From: Woronichinia naegeliana WA131
GTDB lineage: Bacteria; Cyanobacteriota; Cyanobacteriia; Cyanobacteriales; Microcystaceae
NCBI GenBank assembly: GCA_025370055.1
Contig: CP073041.1
Coordinates: 6,232,272 to 6,296,271 of the forward strand
Reading direction: 5' to 3'
DNA length: 64,000 nt
The notes under the pieces are model-generated. The model made no database searches, was not told the DNA's origin, and saw nothing but the letters and a program-made list of their open reading frames with translations. A program made the position numbers and the translations under genes. Every line of letters starts with the position of its first letter. Within the stretch, counting starts at the first letter, position 1. Below, one piece after another: positions 10,352 to 19,396 of this stretch.

Positions 10352-10659
10352 ATGTACGGAATGTGGGGTAAAGGGAGAGTGCATGACTTCAAGCTATTCC
10401 AAAATAGTGGAGTAAGAGTAGGAGATTTGATAAAAATGATAGCGGACAAGGGATATCAAGGAATTGCCAAAATTCATAAATTAAGTGAAACACCGATTAA
10501 GAGAAAAAAGGGTAAAAAATTAAGTAAAGAGGAAAAGCAATATAATCGGTTGTTAAACCGTCTTCGAGTAGTAGTAGAACACGTTAATCGACGATTAAAA
10601 ATTTTCAGAATATTATCTTCAACCTATAGAAATAGACATCGTAGATACTGTGTTAAGTG

Positions 10660-11682
10660 TCAAGGGGAAACAGGCAAAAAATCAGTTTCCTCCTCTAAAA
10701 CAACGTTAGGAAGAGCCAACTTAGTCTGGTCAAACGGTTTCCCTGACTTGAGAACCCCGTAAACAATCCGAATGAGTTTGTGCATTACAACCCCAACGAT
10801 CTGCATTTTATTTTTTCCTGCCTCTAAAAACCGTTCTCGCAAGTCCTTCATGGGAGAACAATGACGCATAGAACTCAATGCAGGAAAATAAAGAGCCTTA
10901 CGTAAATGAGGATTACCAATTTTACACAACCGAGTTTTCCCTTTAACAGAGGTTCCCGATTGATGCTCTTGAGGTGTTAAACCCGCAAATGCCGCTAATT
11001 GACGAGCAGAAGAAAACTGATTAATATCGCCAATTTCTGCCAGAATTGTCATTGCTGTCGGCTCACCAATTCCTACAATCGAAGTCAATAAATCTGCTTG
11101 ACTTTTTAGGGAACTATATTCGTTCAACAATTCTTTTTGTCGCTTTTTTACATTGTCAATTTGAGTTTCTAAAAACACAAGATGAGCTTCAATATCTTCT
11201 ATGAGACTCTCATCAACTGTTGTTTTTAAACGATTTTTTTCTTGAGTTGCCATCTGCTCTAACGCTCTTAATCGACGGCTATAAGACTGTAATTGTGCCA
11301 TTTCTGGACTTGGAGGTGTCCAAGCTTGTGGTTTAAGGGCTGCACAGAATCGTGCAATCGTTGTGGCATCTGCTTGATCATTTTTTGTTCGACTCAAGCG
11401 ACTTTGAGCAAATCCCTTAATTCGGGCAGGATTAACAATACTGACAATGTGACCTAAACTGTGTAAATAAGTTGCTACTGAATGACCGTACGTACTAGTT
11501 GCCTCTAAACAAGCATGAACTCTTTCCAGTTGGTTTTGCTCCAACCATTGTTTGAGTTGCTCGAACCCTTCAAGGTTATTGGCAAATTCTTTAACCTGAC
11601 TTTTTTTCTCTCCTTTGAGTAAGGCGGCTGAGAATTTTTCTTTACTAATATCTATGCCGAGAATGGCTTCTTTTTCGCTCAT
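10660..11682 (-). CDS. IS110-family transposase (bridge-RNA recombinase)
   Basis: 340 aa. The N-terminal DEDD RuvC-like domain shows GIDISKEKF (Asp), ACLEATSTYG (Glu) and KNDQADATTIARF (Asp-xx-Asp). A central coiled region is followed by the C-terminal Tnp_IS110 domain with IVGIGEPTAMTILAEIGD and the Ser segment AFAGLTPQEHQSGTSVKGK, which provides the catalytic Ser in this family. It is undamaged and ends VSP* a few bases before the element boundary. Confidence 0.94.
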   Translation of the reverse strand: MSEKEAILGIDISKEKFSAALLKGEKKSQVKEFANNLEGFEQLKQWLEQNQLERVHACLEATSTYGHSVATYLHSLGHIVSIVNPARIKGFAQSRLSRTKNDQADATTIARFCAALKPQAWTPPSPEMAQLQSYSRRLRALEQMATQEKNRLKTTVDESLIEDIEAHLVFLETQIDNVKKRQKELLNEYSSLKSQADLLTSIVGIGEPTAMTILAEIGDINQFSSARQLAAFAGLTPQEHQSGTSVKGKTRLCKIGNPHLRKALYFPALSSMRHCSPMKDLRERFLEAGKNKMQIVGVVMHKLIRIVYGVLKSGKPFDQTKLALPNVVLEEETDFLPVSP

Positions 11683-11931
11683 GATTTAACTCCTTGTGAG
11701 TCAGAAAAATAGTTGTCACTCTGCCGCGCTATCCTTGCAAATACTAGGTTTTTTGAGAAAAGCCACGTTGATACTGTCCAGTCTGCGGAAGGTGACATTC
11801 CGAAGAACAAATAGGAGGCTCTTTATCTACGAAGCAAGCTTTTTGCTTTAGGTTGGGTTCAGAGTCACTCTTTTTCTTGTTCTTCTTGAGATTAGGATAG
11901 CTCCTATCCTCCATTCCCAACATACAAGGTT
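11683..11931 (-). ncRNA. Candidate IS110 bridge-RNA region
   Basis: Non-coding 249 bp upstream of the IS110 transposase, read on the minus strand. It can form several hairpins (for example GGATAG/CTATCC around 11892-11911 and AAGC/GCTT around 11833-11846). It contains CGTAGATA (reverse complement of 11824-11831), identical to the plus-strand flank at 10640-10647 and therefore complementary, in element orientation, to the right target flank, as the right target guide of IS621-type bridge RNAs would be. A weaker left-guide candidate (CCTAAAGC) precedes it. This is a prediction. Confidence 0.5.
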
Positions 11932-12386
11932 CGGTTTAAGAGCAAATTTAATAGCAGGTATTTATAACTACGAATTAGAAACAAAAGAGTTAAAAACTAA
12001 GGTGGAGATGAAAACAGAATAATTTATTCAAGATAATTTATTCTTTAAGTTCAGCTTTTGGAGACAAGCTGAGCGGATTGAGTGTGCCAATTTTTTGTTC
12101 TTCTACTTTAAGACCCACATTCCGTACATAAAAAAAGAACAAAGAAAATAAGAAAAGTCATTATGACAAAAGATAATACTGACAAGTAGTAGCCCCAAAA
12201 AAGCGCAAAATCCTCTCTCGCTCAAGCGTTAGATTGATTATTTGGGGACAATTATCCAGTACAACCCAATGAACTCCTCTCAACATCTGAAAAATCCAAC
12301 GCAGTGTCGGACGCTGAGTCGGCTTTCCCAACTGATTAGGCACAGTCTCCTCGGGTGCGACCTTTAGTTGATAAAAGCTGTTGTAA

Positions 12387-13325
12387 TCAGGGTTCTACAG
12401 GGAACCCATATTGATCAAGTTTTGCCCAAAATTGACTCCATCGTTCCTTGGTCAATACCAAAGCTCGTAGGCTCAAAATAATTCCTGCTCCTTTTTCCTT
12501 CCATCGCATCCCTGAACAACATAATCGTTGTTTGACCAACGTCTTACAAGCTGCTTCCGTAACACCTGAACCAATCGGATACTTTTTCTCTATGTATTCA
12601 GCATAATCCATTTGATGCTGATGATTCTCGTAATAAGTAATCGCCGCTTGTAGTTTCTCGGTAAGATTCTTAGAATGACTTTTTTCTTCTTTGACTTCTT
12701 TCATCAGATTTAGCAGTTCTCCTGCTTTTCCTTTTTCATGCTTGAGTTCTCGACAATTTTCAGTCAACCATTCTTTTTGTTTTGACACGGTATTCGGATG
12801 CAACGCTTCTGCCAAGGCACCTAAGTAACCAGAGGCATGATAGAAATCTAATATCTGTTCTTCCGTTTGCTTTTCTAAAAACTTCCAATTTGATTCTGCC
12901 CCGTCTGCTATCCCGACCAATGTTGCCTCTGGATAACGGTTTTTCGCTCGCTCAATTTCTCTTTCTAATCTTTCTAGAAAACTCTTTTTTCCATACTCTG
13001 GTGCCGCACCTAGATAGATTGTAGGTTGACGTTCGCCTTCACTATCGTATAGGGAAACGGTTCCCACCATTGCTTCACGGTAGCCATCCTCACACATCAG
13101 CATACAGGTTCCATCTAATCCTATTCCCACTGTTGCAATTTGGCTATCCTCCTTGGGCGGGGCATAACTCCACGCTTCTTCTTTTGCCTGTACCACACTT
13201 CCTACTGCTTCACTCAATCTTTGGATATAGGATAGCGCTACTTTTCTACCATGATTTTCTAATAAATCATTTTTCACCTCTTTGCCTGCCATCCCTGACA
13301 TTTTTGAGGATACCTGTTTTGCCAA
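12387..13325 (-). CDS. ISKra4-type transposase, ORF B (catalytic part), K1
   Basis: 312 aa, in the +1 frame relative to ORF A and overlapping its end by 59 bp. It carries the DDE core: VGIGLDGTCM (first Asp), VGIADGAESNW (second Asp), and YPIGSGVTEAACKTLVKQR (Glu). No good ribosome site precedes the TTG start, so it is probably expressed as a fusion with ORF A by frameshifting. Confidence 0.85.
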   Translation of the reverse strand: MAKQVSSKMSGMAGKEVKNDLLENHGRKVALSYIQRLSEAVGSVVQAKEEAWSYAPPKEDSQIATVGIGLDGTCMLMCEDGYREAMVGTVSLYDSEGERQPTIYLGAAPEYGKKSFLERLEREIERAKNRYPEATLVGIADGAESNWKFLEKQTEEQILDFYHASGYLGALAEALHPNTVSKQKEWLTENCRELKHEKGKAGELLNLMKEVKEEKSHSKNLTEKLQAAITYYENHQHQMDYAEYIEKKYPIGSGVTEAACKTLVKQRLCCSGMRWKEKGAGIILSLRALVLTKERWSQFWAKLDQYGFPVEP

Positions 13326-13695
13326 TAATGGCGTTGATGTTATGATTATCCTTGCTTCTCTTTCTAAGGGGCAATACGTTTTTCCTCAAAGGTGAACGCT
13401 GATATACATGACGATTCACTATAACCTCACCATAAGGTGTTTGATATTCTTTCGGTTGCTCTCCCTTACTCTTCCAGATTTCTTCACCGATTTTTAAGGG
13501 TGAACCATCTGTATCTAAATATTTCAAGGCTTCTTTGCTGGCGATGCAACCTACTTCGTTTAAGCCTTTTTGAATATTTATTTCTGTATCCAACATTGAA
13601 CGACTGAGTTCTAATGTTAGTTCTATTTTTATCTTTGAACCCTCTACATTAATTAGTTTTGCTGTCATCATTGTTTCCTCTTTGTCACTTTTCAT
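13267..13695 (-). CDS. ISKra4-type transposase, ORF A, K1
   Basis: 142 aa N-terminal part of the transposase. The first Met may be the MMTAKL pair eight codons in, which follows GAGG. It ends NAIIGKTGILKNVRDGRQRGEK in the overlap with ORF B. In relatives with one long gene the segment before ENHGRK is continuous with this one, which supports a fused product. Confidence 0.8.
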   Translation of the reverse strand: MKSDKEETMMTAKLINVEGSKIKIELTLELSRSMLDTEINIQKGLNEVGCIASKEALKYLDTDGSPLKIGEEIWKSKGEQPKEYQTPYGEVIVNRHVYQRSPLRKNVLPLRKRSKDNHNINAIIGKTGILKNVRDGRQRGEK

Positions 13696-15271
13696 CCCAT
13701 GTTAACACTTTTCTTTTCCTTCATCAACTAAAGGTCACACCCGTCTCCTCCTGCTCTGCCAGAGCCAGTCTCAGTTTACGTTGTCCCAAGCTGTACACCA
13801 GTAAACACAACACCATGATGAAACTCAATGCCATAATCCGCTCAGGGGTTTTGAGAAAAACACTGGACGCCAAAAACAGAGGGTCTTTAAGGAAGCGAAA
13901 ACCTCGCTCTACCCCTTGCTGTTGCTTGTAGTGGACAAGCAGTTGCTCATCGCTCAAAGAGTCTCCATCTAGCTGATTCGTCGCCAAGACAAAACGTCCT
14001 GCTGCCCGCTCTGAAGCTTGAACTTTCGCACTATTGAGGCTGAAAGTGGCTTGGGCATGATAGCTACGACGAATGGGCTGTTCATGGGGACGGGGTTTAC
14101 CTCGATGACCGTAATGACATTTTTCGACGACAGTTAGGTCTTGAAGAAGATGCCATTCTAAACTCTTCTCCCATCGGCTCAGGGCGGTTAAAGCATCCTC
14201 CCGACAAGCAAATTCCTGACGCTGTAATTGTTCTAATTGTCTTTGAGCTTGAGCCGTTGCTTTCTCTGTCTTCTTCGTCAGTTGTTTGAGGTCTAAAGCT
14301 TTTTTTTGCTCGCTATCTACCACTATCCAACGTTGTTTGACTCCCCCATATTCACTTTCTAAGGAGGTAAGACGATAGCCCTCTAAATCAGTTGTGATGA
14401 ATTGCTCCGAGGCTAATTGACTGACCGCATCCTGCACTTCTCTAATCGTTTTCGGCACAGAACATAACCAGTATATGCCGGTTAACTTTTGCAAGTTATC
14501 GGCACTGTATAAGGCTGAATCTGCTATATACAAACCATCGAATTGCCACTGCTCATTGAACTTTTTCAAGAGTTTAGCAAACTCTTTTTTATCACTTTGA
14601 TTGCCATCTCCTAATTCGAGAAAAGCGGGAATGTCGCCATCCCCCCAACAGACTAGATTCAAGACAAATTGTTTCAAGTCTGGTCGCTTATCCTTTGAAT
14701 AGCCATGAGTGATATGGATTATTTGGCTTTCTTTGTCTTCTCTCTTCACCGATAATTTATATTCCCCTTGTACCGATAATGAACTGGAGTCTAAATGGGA
14801 ACTTTTCATCACTATTTTGAAGATTTCTACGGCTTTTAGACAAATTCCGAGAAACAAACGGCTGATGCCGGCCATAAAGATTAAATCTAAGACTCTCCCT
14901 AAACGGTCATCATTCAGGTCGCTGGCTTTTATTCCTTTTCCTAAAAGATGTTCTACTGGTTTATCTTCAAAAAAACGACTGAACAAATATAAAGGAGAGT
15001 TGATAAAGCCTAAGCCATTGAGAATCATCGCTTTCACTACCAGACCCGCACTGATTTTAGCACGGTCATTTTCTCCTAGTTGTTCATTGATATAATCCAC
15101 TAGACCTAGTTCATCAACTATCGCCGCGATTATTCCTAAATGGTCGAGATTTTTAACGTTTAATTGGGTCATTTTCTCTTGGGTTTATTAGCTTTTTTAT
15201 TTTAACTATTCTGTAGCCATTTTTGAATCTATTTTTATTTTTTCAAAACTAGTACGAAATACGGGTTAAGA

Positions 15272-15366
15272 GATTATTTTGGCTTGATTTTCGATGAGTT
15301 GTTCACCGTTTTTGACAGTCGAGGCGAATTTTCTAGATTAATAGCAGGTATTTATAACTACGAATT
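15272..15366. repeat. Junction of a 242-bp tandem duplication
   Basis: Unit 1 runs 11951-12113 plus 15272-15350 (split by IS1634 copy B). Unit 2 starts at 15351 (ATAGCAGGTATTTATAACTA) and continues at 17237-17448 after the IS5/IS1182-like copy 2. The join at 15350/15351 shares TTA with the other end, suggesting slippage or short-homology recombination. Both units contain the IS5 gene tail and about 80 bp of flanking DNA. Confidence 0.8.
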
Positions 15367-15490
15367 AGGGCTTGCTGAAAAAAGCTGAAACCCTTACGGA
15401 GAAAAATAGTAGGCGAATTAAGAACCGCTAGAATGCACGAAAATAGGGTAGAATGCCTCAAAACCATTGCATTAAGAAGAGAGAAAGCAG

Positions 15491-17029
15491 ATGTACCGAA
15501 AGCAACAGTACTCAATTGAAACACCAGAAAACTTGAAAAATCTGTTCGGCGGGCAGTTAGACGAAGAAAATCGTTGGATAGAAATGTCAAAAATGATTCC
15601 CTAAGAAGAATATGAGGAAGAATATGCAAAAAACTTCACAGAAAAAAAAGGAGCCCCAGCCAAATCATTTAGAATGGCATTAGGAGCATTAATTATCAAA
15701 GAAATTTCAGGAAAAAGTGACAGAGAAACAGTAGAACAAATAAAAGAGAACCCTTATTTACAGTACTTTATAGGAATGGAAAGCTATAGTAGCAAAGAAG
15801 CATTTAATGCGTCAATGATGGTTCATTTTCGTAAAAAAATAGGAATGGAATTAATAAATAAAATTAATAAAGAAATAGAAAAAAAGCGACGGGTGTAGCG
15901 TCAGAAAAAAAAGAAAATGAAGGAAAGTTATTGTTAGATGCGACTTGTACACCAGCAGATATAAAATATCCAACGGATATAGGAATATTGAATGATGCCA
16001 GAGAAAAAACAGAAAAAATAATAGATAAGCGATATGAAGAAATAAAAGAGAAAAGGAAAGAAAAGCCGAGGACTTATAGGGAAGTGGCAAGAAAAGAGTA
16101 CTTAGCCATAGCAAAAAAACGTCGTGTGTCAAAAAAAGAAAGAAGAAAAGGAACAAAAAAACAACTAGGATATATAAAAACTGGAGAGTGCGAAGTTCTC
16201 TGTCAGACATTTTGACAAAATGCCTAAAAGCCTTGCATTGAAAGCCTTTCAGCGATTGTGAGTCTGGAAGAGGGGTGAAGGACGTTGGGGGCTGAAACCC
16301 TAGTAAACTCGTTGATTTTCCTAGAACTTCGCACTGTCCAGTATAAAAAGAAACTTGTCTCATATAGAAAAAATGATAGAAGAGGGAGCAAAGTTAGAAA
16401 AACTAACGAAAAAAGAGCAAGAAGAGCTTGTAACGATAGGAAAAGTGTATGAGCAACAGTTAGAAATGTATGAAAAAAAGACAAATAAAGTAGAAAACAG
16501 AATCGTGAGTGTAAGCCAACCTCACGTGCGTCCAATAGTGCGTGGAAAAGCGGGAAAAGCAGTAGAGTTTGGAGCTAAAATATCGGCAAGTAATGTGAAT
16601 GGCTTTGTCTTCTTAGACAAATTAAGTTGGGATAATTACAACGAATCGGGAGATTTACAAGCGCGAATAGAAGAATATAAAAGGGAAACAGGATGTTATC
16701 CGGAATCGGTTCATGTGGATAAAATCTATCGAACAAAAGCGAATCGAGCTTATTGTAAAGAAAGGGATATAAGAATGAGTGGTCCCCGATTGGGAAGACC
16801 GCCGAAAGAGGTGAGCAAAGAAAAAAAGAAAGAGGCACGCTCAGATGAAAGAGTGCGTAATGCCATTGAGGGTAAATTCGGACAGGGAAAGAGGAAATTT
16901 AGTCTTGGTCGAGTGATGGCCAAACTACCTGAGACCTCGGAAACGGTAATTGCGATGAACTTTTTGGTAATGAATCTTTCTACTCTACTTCAGAAGACAA
17001 AAAAGAAAACAAAAAGTAAAAAGTTGTAG
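15491..17029 (+). pseudogene. IS5/IS1182-like transposase, inactivated
   Basis: Homologous along its length to the intact 452-aa gene at 8570, but with three lesions: TAA replacing a Trp codon near 15602, loss of one A in the run near 15885 (frameshift to an early stop), and the 161-bp MITE at 16181-16341. A 12-bp insertion of A-rich codons also lies near the 3' end (about 17000). Clearly dead. Confidence 0.9.
16181..16341. mobile_element. 161-bp MITE, copy 2
   Basis: Ends CTGGAGAGTGCGAAGTTCT and AGAACTTCGCACTGTCCAG. The 8-bp target duplication TATAAAAA flanks it (16173-16180 and 16342-16349), and the empty site is visible in the other transposase copies. This is the best-defined member of the family. 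No autonomous parent with these ends is seen in the window. Confidence 0.92.
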
Positions 17030-17468
17030 AGTCGTTTTTCTTGTGAAAAATGGTGTTAATTTTCCTCTCTTTTGTGAGGAGTGATTTGTGTTGACCTTTT
17101 TAGACAGAAAGGAACAATAGATTAAACAAAATCTGTATTTTGATTTGTTTCTATAAGGATAAGTTATCTATGCTTTTTCAGTCCATACTTCCCTAACCCA
17201 CATTTCTTTCGTTTTTTGACTTTTTCAGCAAGCCCGAATTAGAAACAAAAGAGTTAAAAACTAAGGTGGAGATGAAAACAGAATAATTTATTCAAGATAA
17301 TTTATTCTTTAAGTTCAGCTTTTGGAGACAAGCTGAGCGGATTGAGTGTGCCAATTTTTTGTTCTTCTACTTTAAGAGATTATTTTGGCTTGATTTTCGA
17401 TGAGTTGTTCACCGTTTTTGACAGTCGAGGCGAATTTTCTAGATTAAATGTATTTTTCATATCAACCG

Positions 17469-17651
17469 TTAAAAAACTTTTGCAAGAGGTCTACTATAAA
17501 CTTTGGCTAAAATTTGTCGATCATCTTGGCTTAGAGTAATGGCCATCCCGTTGCGTAAATTATCCAGAGCTTCCGTTAAAATTCCTTCATCAATTTGGGC
17601 ATTGTCAATAAATGTTTGCTCCTCTGGCTGTTGAATCATTTTTACCCGCAC
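17469..17651 (-). CDS. Small hypothetical protein downstream of purH
   Basis: 60 codons from a GTG (or 56 from the ATG at 17639), in the same frame as purH and starting about 30 bp after its stop. The product is acidic in the middle (QPEEQTFIDNAQIDEGILTEAL) and ends SRPLAKVF. I do not recognise it. There is no strong ribosome site. It could be a real small gene, a decayed tail, or chance. Confidence 0.35.
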   Translation of the reverse strand: MRVKMIQQPEEQTFIDNAQIDEGILTEALDNLRNGMAITLSQDDRQILAKVYSRPLAKVF

Positions 17652-17681
17652 CAGACGACAACATTCCTGGGCAAGCCTAAT

Positions 17682-19220
17682 TTAATGGAGAAAATGACGG
17701 ATTCCAGTGAACACCATGACTAAACCTAATTCATTGGCAGCAGCAATGGAATCTTTGTCTCGCAATGACCCTCCTGGTTGAACGATCGCCGTTATACCAG
17801 CTGCGGCTGCGGTTTTAACAGAATCATCAAAGGGAAAGAAGCCATCGCTGGCCAGAAAAGCTCCCTGGGATTCTTCCCCGGCCTGTTTAATGGCAATTTC
17901 AACGGAACCGACCCGATTCATTTGTCCGGCTCCTACGCCTAAAGTCCTGAGATTTTTAGTAACCACGATCGCATTGGATTTGACGTGTTTTGAGACTTTC
18001 CAGGCAAAGAGCAATTCCGCTAACTGCTCAGGGTTGGGCTGTTTTTCAGTGACAACTTGCCAGTCGTTGGGATTTTCTACCCTATCATCGGAGGCTTGGG
18101 TCAGGAAACCACCGGCGATCGCCTTAACCGTTTGGGCTGGCCCGGTCGTTAAATCTGGCAAAATCAAGAGACGCAAATTAGACTTTTTCCCTAAAATGGC
18201 TTGAGCTTCTTCACTGCAACCGGGAGCAACGATACATTCTAAAAAAGTTTGAGTTAGAGCCTGGGCTGTTTCCCCATCAATCGTTTGATTCAATGCCACA
18301 ATGCCACCAAAGGCAGAGACCGAATCAGCTTGCCAGGCTTTTTCATAGGCTTGGGCCAAGGTATCTCCTAAAGCCACACCACAAGGATTCGTATGCTTAA
18401 GAATGGCCGCCGCCGGTTCCGTCGCATCAAATTCCGTAATTAAACGGCGGGCAGCTTCGAGATCGACTAAATTGTTATAACTTAATTCCTTGCCCTGTAA
18501 TTTTTCGGCACTGGCCCAGCCGGTGGCTTGACGACCTGTTTGATACCAGGTGGCACTTTGATGGGGATTTTCGCCGTACCGTAGGGTCTGGAGAACGGTT
18601 CCAGTCAGATCAAAAGTGGGGGGCGACTGATTATTATCTAAATTTGCAAAATAAGCGGCGATCGCGCGATCGTAGGATTGAGTTAGAGCAAAGGCTGCAC
18701 CCGCCAATGTTTGACGTAAAGTTAGGGGAATTTCGCCCTGTTCCCTTAATACCTGCAAATAGTCGGAATATTGACTAGGATTCGATAAAATGACTGTATG
18801 GGCAAAGTTTTTAGCCGTTGCTCGAATCATCGCCGGGCCACCGATATCAATCTGCTCCACCGCTTCTATCATCGTCACATCCGGTTTAGCAATAGTTTGT
18901 TCAAAGGGATAGAGATTGACTACTACTAAATCGAGGGGACGAATATCCTGCCTTTCTAAATCTGCTAAATGTTCGGGTAAATCACGACGCGCTAAAATTC
19001 CCCCATGAATCTTGGGATGAAGGGTCTTAACCCGGCCACCGAGGATTTCTGGCGAACCCGTGTAGTCGCTGACCTTGGTGACCGGTAAACCAGCCGACTG
19101 AAGTGCTTTAGCGGTTCCTCCACTGCTGATCAGGTCAAATTGAAATTCCTGAACTAATTGCTGGGCTAACTCAATTAAGCCGGTTTTATCTGATACACTC
19201 AGCAGTGCTAGTCGTCGCAT
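17682..19220 (-). CDS. purH: Bifunctional AICAR transformylase / IMP cyclohydrolase
   Basis: Catalyses the last two steps of de novo IMP synthesis, cytoplasmic. 512 aa from the ATG at 19220 (MRRLALLSVSDKTGL), preceded by GAGGAG at 7 nt; an in-frame TTG six codons upstream is less likely. The N-terminal MGS-like cyclohydrolase domain covers about residues 1-150 (SSGGTAKAL, GGRVKTLHPKIHGG). The C-terminal transformylase domain has LKHTNPCGVAL and GAGQMNRVGSV. It is complete and unaffected by the adjacent IS island. Confidence 0.97.
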   Translation of the reverse strand: MRRLALLSVSDKTGLIELAQQLVQEFQFDLISSGGTAKALQSAGLPVTKVSDYTGSPEILGGRVKTLHPKIHGGILARRDLPEHLADLERQDIRPLDLVVVNLYPFEQTIAKPDVTMIEAVEQIDIGGPAMIRATAKNFAHTVILSNPSQYSDYLQVLREQGEIPLTLRQTLAGAAFALTQSYDRAIAAYFANLDNNQSPPTFDLTGTVLQTLRYGENPHQSATWYQTGRQATGWASAEKLQGKELSYNNLVDLEAARRLITEFDATEPAAAILKHTNPCGVALGDTLAQAYEKAWQADSVSAFGGIVALNQTIDGETAQALTQTFLECIVAPGCSEEAQAILGKKSNLRLLILPDLTTGPAQTVKAIAGGFLTQASDDRVENPNDWQVVTEKQPNPEQLAELLFAWKVSKHVKSNAIVVTKNLRTLGVGAGQMNRVGSVEIAIKQAGEESQGAFLASDGFFPFDDSVKTAAAAGITAIVQPGGSLRDKDSIAAANELGLVMVFTGIRHFLH

Positions 19221-19396
19221 TACGATCTCCTCAGTCAAATTTCATCAGGTTTTAAAATCCCGTTGAATTTCATTATTGCTCAAATGCTTACCAAAGATGC
19301 GGCCAATCCCTTTCTGACTACCAATTTCCGAAAAAATAAGTGTAAAAGTTCAAATCTGGCATTAAACTAAACTGAAAACGTTTTTGAGAAGACCTA

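Larger units (their letters stand above)
6704..10367 (+). mobile_element. IS1634-type element, copy A, interrupted by an IS5/IS1182-like element and a MITE
   Basis: Terminal repeats are CCCGTATTTCGTAC (6704) and GTACGGAATGTGGG (ending 10367). With the inserted block (8446-10351 plus one ATGT duplicate) removed, the element is 1754 bp, exactly as long as copy B at 12114-15265 after its own insertion is removed. Copy B has a 6-bp target duplication. Copy A has none: the left flank is ispG and the right flank is the middle of an IS5 transposase gene. This suggests a deletion next to the element, or recombination between copies. Confidence 0.9.
10649..11931 (-). mobile_element. IS110-family element
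   Basis: About 1283 bp, inserted in the IS5 transposase remnant between CGTAGATAC on the left and CGGTTTAAGAGC on the right. There are no terminal inverted repeats and no clear target duplication, as expected for IS110. The transposase lies almost flush with one end (11 bp left) and has about 250 bp of non-coding DNA upstream, the layout of the IS110 group with the bridge RNA upstream of the gene. The exact boundary bases are inferred from the interrupted reading frame. Confidence 0.85.
10368..12113 (+). pseudogene. IS5-family (ISL2/IS1031-like) transposase remnant, C-terminal half, split by IS110
   Basis: From 10368 the frame reads GKGRVHDFKLF...MIADKGYQG (second catalytic Asp)...VVEHVNRRLKIFR (Glu) ...STYRNRHRR, the C-terminal half of an IS5-family transposase. 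It breaks at 10648 where the IS110 element begins and resumes at about 11932 with ...LIAGIYNYELETKEL and a stop near 12020. The N-terminal half is missing, apparently removed at the junction with IS1634 copy A. The 3' tail of this remnant is part of a 242-bp tandem duplication. Confidence 0.85.
12353..13742 (-). mobile_element. ISKra4-type element K1
   Basis: 1390 bp. Ends are GGGTGCGACCTTTAGTTGAT and, at the other end, the reverse complement of GGGTGTGACCTTTAGTTGAT; here the final bases read GGTCACACCC. The 8-bp target duplication GTCTCCTC lies at 12345-12352 and 13743-13750. It is inserted in the transposase gene of IS1634 copy B. Confidence 0.95.
12161..15172 (-). pseudogene. IS1634-family transposase, split by ISKra4-type insertion
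   Basis: The N-terminal part (15172 down to about 13743) and the C-terminal 60 codons (12343 down to 12161) together equal the intact transposase of copy A. They are separated by element K1, inserted within the codons for ...LALAEQEETVPNQ. Only about one residue differs from copy A in the compared parts (SVKRED against SVERED), so the two copies are recent duplicates. Confidence 0.9.
12114..15265 (-). mobile_element. IS1634-type element, copy B, interrupted by ISKra4-type copy K1
   Basis: Inverted relative to copy A; ends are CCCACATTCCGTAC (12114) and GTACGAAATACGGG (ending 15265). The 6-bp target duplication TTAAGA lies at 12108-12113 and 15266-15271. Removing the 1390-bp ISKra4-type element and one 8-bp duplicate leaves 1754 bp. 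Confidence 0.92.
15367..17236 (+). mobile_element. IS5/IS1182-like element, copy 2 (defective)
   Basis: Left end AGGGCTTGCTGA, right end TCAGCAAGCCC followed by G instead of T. The 4-bp duplication AATT lies at 15363-15366 and 17237-17240. It is inserted in the second unit of the tandem duplication and itself carries the 161-bp MITE. Confidence 0.9.

Noticed and set aside
10310..10367. N-terminal part of a 150-codon ORF leading into the IS5 remnant
   Set aside because: These codons are MITE and IS1634 terminal sequence joined by insertion; only the part from 10368 is IS5 coding sequence.
6704..15265. Composite transposon formed by two inverted IS1634 copies
   Set aside because: Copy B has its own target duplication and copy A has none. 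The DNA between them is only other elements with no cargo gene, and no shared outer duplication is present.
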